Shown here in pieces: positions 17,196 to 26,415 of a DNA stretch of 64,000 nucleotides. The translations under genes and the position numbers were made by a program. Positions within the stretch are counted from its first letter, which is position 1. Each line of letters opens with the position of its first letter. The notes under the pieces were generated by a model, which ran no database searches, was not told the DNA's origin, and worked only from the letters and a program-made list of their open reading frames with translations. The DNA is from Psychrobacter immobilis (GTDB lineage: Bacteria; Pseudomonadota; Gammaproteobacteria; Pseudomonadales; Moraxellaceae), in contig CAJGZL010000001.1 in the NCBI GenBank assembly GCA_904846145.1, positions 2,294,001 to 2,358,000 of the forward strand, given 5' to 3'.

Positions 17196-17326
17196 GATTT
17201 CTTACTTTATTACAATAAAGAGTAATTTCAGCTGACTAGATAGTTTTTATATAACTCCAAAATACTTTTGCCAAATTAATAAATAGTGCCTATTAATATT
17301 TGCTGTTAAAAAAAGGATGTAAACAC

Positions 17327-18484
17327 ATGATTCCCTATGGACGTCAAGACATAACTCAAGCTGATTTAGATGCAGTAACAGAAGTACTTTTGTCTTCAAA
17401 TCTAACACAAGGTCCCAAAATACCTTTATTCGAAGAAGCGGTACTACAAGCTTGTAGCGCTAATTATGCAATAGCTGTCAACAGCGCTACATCAGCACTG
17501 CACATTGCTTGTTTGGCATTAGGATTAGGAAAAGGCGATTGGCTTTGGACAACACCTAATACTTTTGTAGCATCATCGAACTGCGGACTGTATTGCGGCG
17601 CGAAAGTCGACTTCGTTGATATAGACTCTAAAACTTATAATATGTGCGCAAAGGAGCTTGAAAAAAAGCTGGTAATTGCTAAAAAATCTGGCAAGCTGCC
17701 AAAAATTGTCATTCCCGTACATTTTAGTGGTCAGCCTTGCGATATGGAAGCTATCTATAAATTGTCCAAAGAGTATGGTTTTAAAATTATTGAAGATGCC
17801 TCACATGCTATTGGTGGTAGATATAAAAATGAGCCTATCGGAAATTGTCACTATAGTGACATTACCGTGTTCAGCTTTCATCCTGTAAAAATAGTCACTA
17901 CTGCTGAAGGTGGTATAGCAGTGACTAACGATCCAAAACTGGCAGAGAAATTAGGCTTATTACGTAGTCATGGTATCACTCGTGATGCACACTTAATGAC
18001 TAAGCCTATGGAAGGCCCCTGGTATTATCAACAGGTTGATTTAGGATTTAATTACCGTATGACTGATTTACAAGCGGCTTTAGGTGTTTCACAAATGGAT
18101 CGTTTGCACGATTATGTCGCTAAACGTCACGATCTAGCCAAACGCTATGATGAATTATTACAAGACTTACCATTGACATTACCTTGGCAGCACCCTGACA
18201 GCTATTCAGGTTTGCACTTATATGTCATACGCTTGCAATTAGATAAGATAAATAGATCGCATTTAGAGGTTTTTGAGGGTATGCGAGCAGCTGATATTTT
18301 AGTTAACTTACATTATATTCCAGTTCATATGCAGCCTTATTATCAGGATTTAGGTTTTGAGGTAGGTCAATTCCCACAAGCAGAGCAGTATTACAAAGAA
18401 GCTATTAGTATCCCAATGTTTCCTACTATGACTGAAGATCAGCAGGATACCGTTATTAGTACGTTAAAAGAGTTGATATCATGA
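17327..18484 (+). CDS. pseC: UDP-4-keto-6-deoxy-L-AltNAc aminotransferase PseC
   Basis: A DegT/DnrJ/EryC1/StrS-type PLP aminotransferase of 385 residues. It converts UDP-2-acetamido-2,6-dideoxy-L-arabino-4-hexulose to the 4-amino sugar, step two of pseudaminic acid synthesis. N-terminal MIPYGRQDIT and the PLP-lysine segment SFHPVKIVTTAEGG (Lys188) are typical of PseC. The start at 17327 has AAAGGATG upstream; an in-frame start nine codons earlier lacks this. It overlaps pseF by 4 bp. The usual partner pseB is not adjacent. Confidence 0.94.
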   Translation: MIPYGRQDITQADLDAVTEVLLSSNLTQGPKIPLFEEAVLQACSANYAIAVNSATSALHIACLALGLGKGDWLWTTPNTFVASSNCGLYCGAKVDFVDIDSKTYNMCAKELEKKLVIAKKSGKLPKIVIPVHFSGQPCDMEAIYKLSKEYGFKIIEDASHAIGGRYKNEPIGNCHYSDITVFSFHPVKIVTTAEGGIAVTNDPKLAEKLGLLRSHGITRDAHLMTKPMEGPWYYQQVDLGFNYRMTDLQAALGVSQMDRLHDYVAKRHDLAKRYDELLQDLPLTLPWQHPDSYSGLHLYVIRLQLDKINRSHLEVFEGMRAADILVNLHYIPVHMQPYYQDLGFEVGQFPQAEQYYKEAISIPMFPTMTEDQQDTVISTLKELIS

Positions 18485-19167
18485 AAATTGCTGTCATTCC
18501 AGCGCGTGGTGGTAGTAAGCGTATACCTCGCAAGAATATCAAAGAGTTTTGCGGTAAGCCGATGATTGCATATTCTATTGAAGCTGCGCTGCAGTCTGGT
18601 TGCTTTGATAAAGTCATCGTTTCGACAGATGATACAGAGATTGCTAAAGTGGCTAGACGCTATGGAGCTGAAGTGCCATTCATCAGACCAGCTGAATTAT
18701 CTAATGACTATACTGGTACGATTCCTGTCATACGTCATGCGGTCGAATGGTGTATGCAGCAAGGCATTGATCCACAGCTGGTATGCTGTTTATATGCTAC
18801 TGCTCCTTTTGTGACGCCTAAATATCTACAGCAAGGTCTTCAGCAAATTATCGAACAAGATGCTGATTATGCTTTTACGGTCACTAGCTATGCTTTTCCT
18901 ATTCAAAGAGCGATAAAAATCTCTCCTCAATTAGGAATTGAGATGTTTGACCCAGATAGCTTTAATACTCGCTCACAAGATTTGGAAGAAGCTTGGCATG
19001 ACGCAGGTCAGTTTTACTGGGGTAAAGCAGAGGCATGGTTATCTGAAAAAATAATCTTCGGACCTGAGTCTACCCCAGTTATTTTACCCAGACATCGAGT
19101 ACAAGATATAGATACCTTTGAGGATTGGGATCGGGCTGAATGGTTATTTAAGGCTATGCAAGTATGA
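18481..19167 (+). CDS. pseF: Pseudaminic acid cytidylyltransferase PseF
   Basis: Activates pseudaminic acid to CMP-Pse, the last step before transfer. The 228-residue protein has the nucleotidyltransferase signature IPARGGSKRIPRKNIKEF at the N-terminus, VSTDDTEIAKVARRYGAEVPF, and QDIDTFEDWDRAE near the C-terminus, as in NeuA/PseF enzymes. It overlaps pseC and pseG by 4 bp each, so translational coupling is likely. Confidence 0.95.
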   Translation: MKIAVIPARGGSKRIPRKNIKEFCGKPMIAYSIEAALQSGCFDKVIVSTDDTEIAKVARRYGAEVPFIRPAELSNDYTGTIPVIRHAVEWCMQQGIDPQLVCCLYATAPFVTPKYLQQGLQQIIEQDADYAFTVTSYAFPIQRAIKISPQLGIEMFDPDSFNTRSQDLEEAWHDAGQFYWGKAEAWLSEKIIFGPESTPVILPRHRVQDIDTFEDWDRAEWLFKAMQV

Positions 19168-20264
19168 AAGCAGTCTTTCGCTGTGATGCATCAATACAGA
19201 TAGGTACTGGGCATGTCATGCGTTGTCTCACCTTAGCTGATGCCTTGAGATCAGAAGGTGTAGAGAGTCATTTTATCTGTCGTGAGCATACAGGGCATTT
19301 GCTTGAGCTTATCGTGCAGCGGGGTTATCCGTCGTACGGATTACCTTATACCAACCAAGCACAACAATCAGATGAAGATGTTCTGGAACATGCCAGTTGG
19401 TTGGGTGCGACGCAAAAAGAGGATGCTAAGCACTGCGGCGAGATACTGCAAACATTACAGCCTGACTGGTTAATCGTTGATCACTATGCTCTAGATATAT
19501 TTTGGGAAAGCGCTATGCGCTCATACTGTCAGAAAATTATGGTGATCGATGACTTAGCAGATCGCTCTCATGATTGTGATATTTTACTTGATCAAACCTA
19601 TGGTCGTGATAAAGATAATTATGCTATATGGGTTCCAGAGCACTGTCAGGTATTGTGTGGCTCTAAGTATGCACTATTACGACCAGAGTTTGCACAGTGG
19701 CGCGAGTATAGTCTTGATCGTCGCAAAACTGGTTGCTTAGACCATCTGCTTATCAATTTAGGCGGAGTCGATAAAGACAATATGACGACAGAAATACTTA
19801 AAGGACTGCAAGAGAGCGCTTTGCCTGAACACTGCAAAATAACAGTAATTATGGGCTCAACAGCGCCTTGGATAAAAAGTGTCAAAGATCAAGCAAGCCT
19901 AATGCGATGGCCAACTGAGATTAAAACTGGCGTAAGCAATATAGCCGAGATAATGTCAAATAGTGACTTAGCTATAGGTGCGGCTGGATCTACTTCGTGG
20001 GAACGCTGCTGTTTAGGACTACCAACGATTATGCTGGTTTTAGCTGAAAATCAAAAAACCATAGCTTATAACTTAGAGCAAGCAAACGCTATTTTTTCGA
20101 TTGAGGTAGATCTAAATTTAAAATCTGCCATACAGAAATCGATAGAGTATTTTGTTTCTCAAAAGCCTGCTTTAGTAAATATGAGCCATAGCGCTTCTGA
20201 TATTCTTAACGGTTTTGGCTCAACCTTAGTTGTAAAAAATATGGTGAATCAATATGTCCAATAA
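19164..20264 (+). CDS. pseG: UDP-2,4-diacetamido-2,4,6-trideoxy-L-altrose hydrolase PseG
   Basis: Releases UDP from UDP-2,4-diacetamido-2,4,6-trideoxy-beta-L-altrose, giving the free sugar used by PseI. The 366-residue GT-B-like fold has GTGHVMRCLTLADAL near residues 13-27 (conserved His), DWLIVDHYALD near 105-115 and GAAGSTSWERCCLGLPTI in the C-terminal domain. It overlaps pseF by 4 bp and pseH by 11 bp. Confidence 0.94.
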   Translation: MKAVFRCDASIQIGTGHVMRCLTLADALRSEGVESHFICREHTGHLLELIVQRGYPSYGLPYTNQAQQSDEDVLEHASWLGATQKEDAKHCGEILQTLQPDWLIVDHYALDIFWESAMRSYCQKIMVIDDLADRSHDCDILLDQTYGRDKDNYAIWVPEHCQVLCGSKYALLRPEFAQWREYSLDRRKTGCLDHLLINLGGVDKDNMTTEILKGLQESALPEHCKITVIMGSTAPWIKSVKDQASLMRWPTEIKTGVSNIAEIMSNSDLAIGAAGSTSWERCCLGLPTIMLVLAENQKTIAYNLEQANAIFSIEVDLNLKSAIQKSIEYFVSQKPALVNMSHSASDILNGFGSTLVVKNMVNQYVQ

Positions 20265-20778
20265 TTTGAATTGTCGTGTACGCAGCATGCTAGCATCTGA
20301 TCTTGAGCAAGTGTTAGAATGGCGTAATCACTCTGAGATACGTCGCTATATGTATACTCAGCATAAAATTACTTTGGATGAGCATACCAATTGGTATAAG
20401 AAAGCTAGCAATAGTCCTGAGCACTACTTACTTATTTTTGAAATTAATAATATACCAACTGGCTTTATTAACATTAATAAAATTAAGAACAGTGATATTG
20501 CTGATTGGGGGTTTTACGTTGCACCAGACTCTGAGAAAGGTACAGGTAAAATGCTTGGCATTACAGTTTTAAACTACGCTTTTGAAGTCATAAAATTACA
20601 CAAAATATGCGGTCAAGCATTATCCTACAATGTACCTTCAGCTAAGTTTCATACCAGTCTTGGTTTTACTCAAGAAGGGCTATTAAGAGACCAATACTTT
20701 GATGGGCAATCATACAACGATGTCGTTCATTTTGGTTTGTTAGCAAATGAATGGAAAATAAGTGAGAATAAATTATGA
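20254..20778 (+). CDS. pseH: UDP-4-amino-4,6-dideoxy-L-AltNAc N-acetyltransferase PseH
   Basis: A GNAT-fold acetyltransferase of 174 residues that acetylates the 4-amino group produced by PseC. Visible motifs are LEWRNHSEIRRYMYTQHKIT at the N-terminus, DWGFYVAPDSEKGTGKMLG (acetyl-CoA site) near 88-106, and HTSLGFTQEGLLRDQYF near 132-148. Gene position between pseG and pseI supports the assignment. It overlaps pseI by 4 bp. Confidence 0.92.
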   Translation: MSNNLNCRVRSMLASDLEQVLEWRNHSEIRRYMYTQHKITLDEHTNWYKKASNSPEHYLLIFEINNIPTGFININKIKNSDIADWGFYVAPDSEKGTGKMLGITVLNYAFEVIKLHKICGQALSYNVPSAKFHTSLGFTQEGLLRDQYFDGQSYNDVVHFGLLANEWKISENKL

Positions 20779-21827
20779 ACAATCATGCTATATCGATAGC
20801 TGACAGAAAAATCGGCTTAGATTACCCTCCATATATCATTGCAGAGTTATCGGCAAATCATAATGGCTCTATGGAAACCGCATTAAAAATTATTGAGCAA
20901 GCTAAGCTTTGTGGGGCAGATGCGGTAAAGCTGCAAACTTATAAAGCAGATACAATTACTTTAAACAGTCAGAATGAAGAGTTTATAATTCGTGGTGGTC
21001 TATGGGATGGACAGTCATTATACGAGCTATACGAAAAAGCGCATCTACCTTGGGACTGGCACAAACCTTTGTTTGACTATGCGCGCGAATTAGATATTAC
21101 TATCTTTAGCTCACCGTTTGATAATACAGCGGTGGATCTATTAGAGGACTTAAATGCTCCTGCCTATAAGATTGCTTCTTTTGAGGCGGTCGATTTACCC
21201 TTGATCAAATATGTGGCAAGCACGGGCAAGCCTATGATCATATCTACTGGTATGGCTGATGCTGAAGAGATCCAAGAAGCTATCGATGCTGCTAGATCCG
21301 GTGGCTGTAAAGAATTAGCTATTTTGCATTGTGTCAGTGGCTATCCTGCGCCTAGCGAGGATTATAATCTACGTACGATTCCTAATATGATGGAGCGTTT
21401 TGGCTTGGTCACAGGATTATCAGATCATACTTTGGATAACACGACCGCTATTGCCTCAGTAGTATTAGGTGCATCGATTATTGAAAAGCACTTTACGCTT
21501 GATCGCAATGCTGGTGGTCCTGATGATAGCTTTTCTTTAGAACCTGCAGACTTAACGGCGCTTTGCCGCGATAGTAAAACTGCTTGGGCAGCGCTTGGTC
21601 AAGTAGATTACGGGCGCAAAGCTAGCGAACAGGGTAATGTGCAGTTTCGTCGTTCGCTATATTTTGTAAAAGACTTGAAAGCTGGGGATGTTATCACTGA
21701 AGATGCAGTACGTAGTGTGCGTCCTGGGTTTGGATTGGCGCCTAAGTTTTTGGATGAGGTAGTTGGTAAAACTCTAAAGACAGACATTAAATATGGTCAA
21801 TCTACTAGATTGGAGTTGTTTGAATAA
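20775..21827 (+). CDS. pseI: Pseudaminic acid synthase PseI
   Basis: Condenses the 6-deoxy-AltdiNAc sugar with phosphoenolpyruvate to pseudaminic acid. The 350-residue protein has a NeuB-type TIM barrel (IIAELSANHNGSMETALKII, then VKLQTYKADTITL, then IEKHFTLDR) and a C-terminal SAF/antifreeze-like domain from about residue 290 (RRSLYFVKDLKAGDVITEDAVRS). It is the last gene of the compact pse set; an 83-bp AT-rich gap follows. Confidence 0.95.
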   Translation: MNNHAISIADRKIGLDYPPYIIAELSANHNGSMETALKIIEQAKLCGADAVKLQTYKADTITLNSQNEEFIIRGGLWDGQSLYELYEKAHLPWDWHKPLFDYARELDITIFSSPFDNTAVDLLEDLNAPAYKIASFEAVDLPLIKYVASTGKPMIISTGMADAEEIQEAIDAARSGGCKELAILHCVSGYPAPSEDYNLRTIPNMMERFGLVTGLSDHTLDNTTAIASVVLGASIIEKHFTLDRNAGGPDDSFSLEPADLTALCRDSKTAWAALGQVDYGRKASEQGNVQFRRSLYFVKDLKAGDVITEDAVRSVRPGFGLAPKFLDEVVGKTLKTDIKYGQSTRLELFE

Positions 21828-21910
21828 TGATTATATGATATTTATCTATATTACTTACTTATGAGTATCTATTTAAATATATTTTAACGATAATCGAATT
21901 CTGGACAAAG

Positions 21911-22783
21911 ATGAATATTTTTTTAGTAACTAAACCTTTACAGATTATGATGTGTATGCTGTTATCTGAAAGTATGAAAATTAAAGGCACTCTCATAGTT
22001 GTAGATAGCTTTTATGGTGCTAAAGAGTTTAGTAAAAAGAAAGAGTTAATTCCTCATTTCGATGAAGTAAATATTTTTGATAGCATTCAGAAAGCAATGA
22101 AATCCTTAATTGGTAATAAGAATATATCTAAATTATATATTGATTCTGATTATGGCGTGCAAAAAAACCTTATACTCCTATCAATAAAGTCGTTTAACAA
22201 AGACATTGAAATTTATTTGTATGAAGAAGGTAATGGAATTTATAGAGATGATTTAATAGGTGGCAAATTCAAAAAATATATCTACCACTTTATGCCATTA
22301 AGCGGAACTTTAGGCAGCTCTCCTTTTATCAAAAATATATATGTAGTAGATAAAATTAAATATGATAGATTAAGACCCGAGTTAAGCTATAAATCTATAT
22401 ACATTGGCTCTTGTTTTTCTACATGGATTGAAGATAATATTTTACTGCTAACATCTTTGTTTGGCTCGTTCGATTTAAATTCTAAAATATTAACGGATAC
22501 CTGTATATTGTATGTTACTAATTGGGAAATAGATAATAGAATTATTGATTATTTAGCTAAAAAAAATCACTATTTTATAGTCAAGCCACATCCTCACATA
22601 CAGCATATAGATATTGGTCAATCAATTGAAGTGATAAGCTCAGGTATCCCCGTTGAAATTATTCTGATTAAATTGTTAGAGACTTTTGAATACATAGAGG
22701 TATATCACTCAGGGACGTCAGCTTTAGACTATGTGAACAATCCCAAAATAAAAAGTTTTGATATTAGAAGTTTGAGTTTTTAG
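21911..22783 (+). CDS. Putative pseudaminyl (sialyl-type) transferase
   Basis: A 290-residue protein of unassigned name. It carries the three short motifs shared by bacterial sialyltransferases: an acidic EEG motif (YLYEEGNG, 105-107), an HP motif (VKPHPH, 225-228) and a Ser/Thr motif (HSGTSALDY, 267-271). The gene directly follows the CMP-pseudaminic acid genes, so transfer of Pse onto the capsule repeat is the likely role. It has no signal peptide or membrane segment. Its base composition is markedly AT-rich compared with the pse genes, suggesting separate acquisition. A general polysialyltransferase-like protein is the alternative. Confidence 0.6.
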   Translation: MNIFLVTKPLQIMMCMLLSESMKIKGTLIVVDSFYGAKEFSKKKELIPHFDEVNIFDSIQKAMKSLIGNKNISKLYIDSDYGVQKNLILLSIKSFNKDIEIYLYEEGNGIYRDDLIGGKFKKYIYHFMPLSGTLGSSPFIKNIYVVDKIKYDRLRPELSYKSIYIGSCFSTWIEDNILLLTSLFGSFDLNSKILTDTCILYVTNWEIDNRIIDYLAKKNHYFIVKPHPHIQHIDIGQSIEVISSGIPVEIILIKLLETFEYIEVYHSGTSALDYVNNPKIKSFDIRSLSF

Positions 22784-22849
22784 GTGTAATAATACACGTT
22801 ACTTAATGAGTATCATCTTTAATACTGTATTTAAAAAATTTAATTTATT

Positions 22850-22930
22850 AGACCTCTTGTATAAGTCGGTGCTAGCCGTTGAAGCTCCATTGTTGGAGGT
22901 CAATAAAACGGTATTTTTGCAATAGATTTA
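22850..22930 (-). mobile_element. Probable insertion-sequence end remnant
   Basis: Read on the minus strand, about 20 codons end in KYRFIDLQQWSFNG followed by TAG (complement 22872-22874). Then come 22 bp ending in GACTTATACAAGAGGTCT, which looks like a transposase C-terminus and terminal inverted repeat of an IS5-like element. Only this end is present; no target duplication or other end was found. It lies between the Pse transferase and the damaged wzy. Confidence 0.4.
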
Positions 22931-23061
22931 TTGTTTATCTGCTACTCTGTAGCTAATCATACTATTTTAGTAAGTGGTAGATAGATAATCGTCTTACTAG
23001 CTATTATTTGTAGTTAACTAATTTAAGATTTTTTTCATATATATTTTATAGAGAATCTTTA

Positions 23062-24185
23062 ATGAGATTTAAAAATCATGGTATATACGCATTATTTTCC
23101 ATTACTGTGTGTATTTTGCAATAGCAACTTGGTTAGGTGTGTCAGATGTTATAGCATTAGATAGCGATATATTTAAATATATTTCTATATCTATAGTTTT
23201 TATTAGTCTTAGGTATTAAAAAGAAATATCAATCAGATTGGATTTCAATTCTAGGGCTATATTTTTTTCTATGTACAATTTTTTGTTTACATTTATAAAT
23301 ATTAATAGTTGGAATGATCTGGTAATACTTCTTGGATACTTTCTATGTTTTTTTATCTATTATTTTCTATCGAAAAGTAATTTTATAATTCATTATAATT
23401 TAAGAGATTCTCTATTTTACTTAAGTATTTTTTTTGTTGTTATTAATTCATATTTCATATCCGATAGTTCAGCTTATTCATTTGTAAAAAACCAATTCAC
23501 TGGTTTTTTCAATAATGCCAATAGTTTCACTGGACTGTGTGGTTTATTCTTTGTGCTGAACTTTAGTATATTTAGTACGGTAGAAGAAAAAAGTAAGAGA
23601 TACGTAAGTATTATTTTAATGGGAGTCCTTAGCATATACCTTCTACTTGGAGCTAGTCGTGGTGCAATTTTATCTACAGCTGTAGCTTCTTTTTTTCTTC
23701 TTGTGACTTCGCGTAAGAAGAAAACTCTTGTGTTTTCATTTTTATTATTAGTTGTTTTCCTTGTAGTATTTAGGGATTCATTATTTTATGATACTCCTGA
23801 TAGAGATGTATTCGAGGATTCGGGACGTAAGGCTATATTTTTAAATTATTGGAATGAGTTAAAAGAAAGGTATTTTTACATAGGCACAGGTGTTTCTTTA
23901 GGTGCAGGACGTATAAAAACTGAGTTGAGTTATTTAGATGTTTTGTTAATGTCAGGCTTTATAGGCTTTATAGGCTTTGTAAGTTTTATTATTCGCACGC
24001 TGTATTTGTCTTTCTTTCTTATAAAGAAAGACTCTGTTTGGCTTACAGCTGTTTATATTTATATTGTTACTGCATCTGTCTTCGAAGGCTATGCTGCTAA
24101 TATTATGCATTTAAATTCTATTTTGTTTTATATCATACCGGCACTCATTTATAGTAGTTTTAGAGAGATTAAAGAAGATAAATAA
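23062..24185 (+). pseudogene. wzy: Wzy repeat-unit polymerase, 5' part disrupted by frameshifts
   Basis: The open frame covering about 315 codons to 24185 encodes a multi-spanning membrane protein of Wzy/O-antigen ligase type, with ENLARGED hydrophobic content, the GLLLGASRGA-like segment LLLGASRGAIL and a periplasmic loop before YIGTGVSLGAG. Upstream, frames from an ATG at 23062 give further membrane segments but only after three changes of frame, each at a T run: 23114-23117, 23197-23201 and 23262-23268. One T gained, one lost and one gained would restore a continuous Wzy N-terminus (MRFKNHGIYALF, then FAIATWLGVSDV, then KKYQSDWISILGLYFF). The gene is therefore either decayed, phase-variable or affected by sequence error. 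AT-rich. Confidence 0.65.
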
Positions 24186-24222
24186 TTTTCTATGTATTGT
24201 TAATATTTTAATAGGTTCTAAT

Positions 24223-25359
24223 ATGGATGTTTTAGTTTTCACAGCTTTCTACCTTCCTGGTTATAAAGGTGGCGGTCCAATCAAAACTATCAAAAATCTA
24301 ATGCATAAACTAGGTGATGAGGTATCTTTTAAGCTCATCACTAGTGACAGAGATCTGGGTGATACCCACTCTTATAGCTCAGTAAACTGTGGTAAATGGA
24401 ATGCAGTAGAAAATGTGGAAGTGTTCTATACATCGCCAAGTCTTACTGGTTATAAACAGATTATTAAGATAATTAGTGAAAAGAATTTCGATATTATCTA
24501 TCTCAATAGTTTTTTTTCCATACGGTTTTCATTTATTCCTATGTTAATAGCCAAGAATCTTAATAAGAAGATTATAGTTGGTCCAAGAGGTGAGTTTTCA
24601 GAGGGAGCGCTAAGTCTTAAAACTCAAAAAAAGGTTATATTTATCAAGCTATATAAGTCCTTAAATTTGCATCGTGGAACTGTTTTCCAAGCATCAAGCA
24701 ATTATGAGGCAGAAGACATTCGTAAGGTGTTAGGATTTAATGTTGATATATTCATAGCAGAAGACATAGGTGCTCAGGAGTTTGTAGAAACCTTACCCAT
24801 TCGTAATATTGAAACTCTTAACATGGTTTTTGTGTCACGTATATCCCCAATGAAGAACCTCTTAACTGCTTTAGAGATACTAAAAACGGTAGAACAATCC
24901 GTTTCTTATGATATATATGGGCCAATAGAGGATGAAGAGTATTGGGCTAAGTGCGAAGCTGTAATTAAAATGCTACCTATAAACATTCAGGTCGAATATA
25001 AAGGCGAGCTTTACCCAAATGAAGTTGTGAGTACTCTCTCAAAGTATGATGCTTTTTTCATGCCTACTAAAGGTGAAAATTACGGTCACGTTATCGCTGA
25101 AGCGTTATGTGCAGGTCTACCTATAATAATTGCTGATACTACACCTTGGCGTAATCTACAAGAGTTAGGTATTGGCTGGGATTTGCCATTGGATAACCCT
25201 AAAGCCTTTAGCAATGCTGTCGATCAGTTAGCTACTATGTCTGCTGATGAACACCATCAAATGCGAAAAAAGGTGCTTGCTTGGGCAAAAAATAAATTTT
25301 CTCAACGGGATGCTATCGAAGCTAATATAGCTATGTTTGAATATGCAGCCAATAAATAG
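24223..25359 (+). CDS. Family 4 glycosyltransferase
   Basis: A 378-residue GT-B protein. The N-terminus has the glycine-rich donor loop FYLPGYKGGGPIKTIKNL; the C-terminal half has VFVSRISPMKNLLTALEIL and the EX7E-type PTKGENYGHVIAEALCAGLPI segment typical of GT4 retaining enzymes. No membrane segment. It probably adds one sugar to the lipid-linked repeat unit; donor and linkage cannot be told. It sits between wzy and capE in the AT-rich central part. Confidence 0.85.
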   Translation: MDVLVFTAFYLPGYKGGGPIKTIKNLMHKLGDEVSFKLITSDRDLGDTHSYSSVNCGKWNAVENVEVFYTSPSLTGYKQIIKIISEKNFDIIYLNSFFSIRFSFIPMLIAKNLNKKIIVGPRGEFSEGALSLKTQKKVIFIKLYKSLNLHRGTVFQASSNYEAEDIRKVLGFNVDIFIAEDIGAQEFVETLPIRNIETLNMVFVSRISPMKNLLTALEILKTVEQSVSYDIYGPIEDEEYWAKCEAVIKMLPINIQVEYKGELYPNEVVSTLSKYDAFFMPTKGENYGHVIAEALCAGLPIIIADTTPWRNLQELGIGWDLPLDNPKAFSNAVDQLATMSADEHHQMRKKVLAWAKNKFSQRDAIEANIAMFEYAANK

Positions 25360-25380
25360 TTTAAAAATTAAGGTATCAAA

Positions 25381-26415
25381 ATGTTTAAAAATAAAACCCT
25401 ACTCATAACTGGTGGCACAGGCTCATTTGGTAACGCAGTCCTAAAACGCTTCTTAGATACAGATATCGCTGAGATTCGTATCTTTAGCCGTGACGAAAAA
25501 AAGCAAGAGGATATGCGTATAGCCTATGGCAACTCTAAACTTAAATTTTACATTGGCGATGTCAGGGATTATTACAGCCTGCTCAGTGCTACCCGTGGTG
25601 TTGATTATATTTATCATGCTGCTGCTCTTAAGCAAGTACCTTCTTGCGAATTTCATCCGATGCAAGCTGTGAAAACAAACGTTATTGGTACAGAGAATGT
25701 CTTAGAAGCGGCCATTCAGAACAAAGTTAAACGTGTAGTCTGTCTTAGCACTGATAAAGCTGTTTATCCTATCAATGCTATGGGTATCTCCAAAGCAATG
25801 ATGGAAAAGGTAATGGTTGCTAAGTCACGTAACCTAGAAGGTTTAGATACCGTTATTTGTGGGACACGCTATGGCAATGTCATGGCCTCACGTGGCTCAG
25901 TGATTCCGCTATTTGTTGATCAGATATTGAAAGGTAAGCCTCTTACTATTACAGATCCTAATATGACCCGCTTTATGATGACCTTAGAGGATGCAGTAGA
26001 TTTAGTACTCTATGCTTTTGAGCATGGCGAGAATGGCGATATTTTTGTACAGAAAGCGCCTGCTGCTACTATCGAAGTACTTGCTAAAGCCTTGACAGAG
26101 CTTATGAATCTTGATGAACATCCTATTGTCATTATGGGCACCCGCCATGGTGAAAAAGCCTATGAAGCACTACTCAGCCGTGAAGAGATGGCAGTCGCTA
26201 TCGATCAGGGATATTATTATCGAGTGCCAGCGGATCAACGTGACCTTAACTACGGAAAATATGTCGATCAAGGTGATTTGCATATCACTGAGATTGAAGA
26301 TTACAACTCCCATAATACTGAGCGCTTAGATGTAGAGGGTATGAAAAAATTACTTCTTAAACTTGGGTTTGTTCGCGCTTTAACTGAAGGCAAACATATT
26401 GATCCAGAGGCATAA
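25381..26415 (+). CDS. capE: UDP-GlcNAc 4,6-dehydratase/5-epimerase CapE (FnlA/WbjB)
   Basis: A soluble extended SDR of 344 residues starting the UDP-L-FucNAc pathway. GGTGSFG at 11-17 binds NADP, and STDKAVYPINAMGISK near 124-139 carries the catalytic residues. The family converts UDP-GlcNAc to UDP-2-acetamido-2,6-dideoxy-L-arabino-4-hexulose with inversion at C5. That compound is also what PseC uses, and no separate pseB is in the window, so this enzyme may supply both branches. Its stop overlaps the capF start (TAATG). Confidence 0.93.
   Translation: MFKNKTLLITGGTGSFGNAVLKRFLDTDIAEIRIFSRDEKKQEDMRIAYGNSKLKFYIGDVRDYYSLLSATRGVDYIYHAAALKQVPSCEFHPMQAVKTNVIGTENVLEAAIQNKVKRVVCLSTDKAVYPINAMGISKAMMEKVMVAKSRNLEGLDTVICGTRYGNVMASRGSVIPLFVDQILKGKPLTITDPNMTRFMMTLEDAVDLVLYAFEHGENGDIFVQKAPAATIEVLAKALTELMNLDEHPIVIMGTRHGEKAYEALLSREEMAVAIDQGYYYRVPADQRDLNYGKYVDQGDLHITEIEDYNSHNTERLDVEGMKKLLLKLGFVRALTEGKHIDPEA

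Noticed and set aside
22784..23061. A further small gene between the Pse transferase and wzy
   Set aside because: Only short frames exist; the sequence is better explained by an IS remnant and AT-rich spacer.
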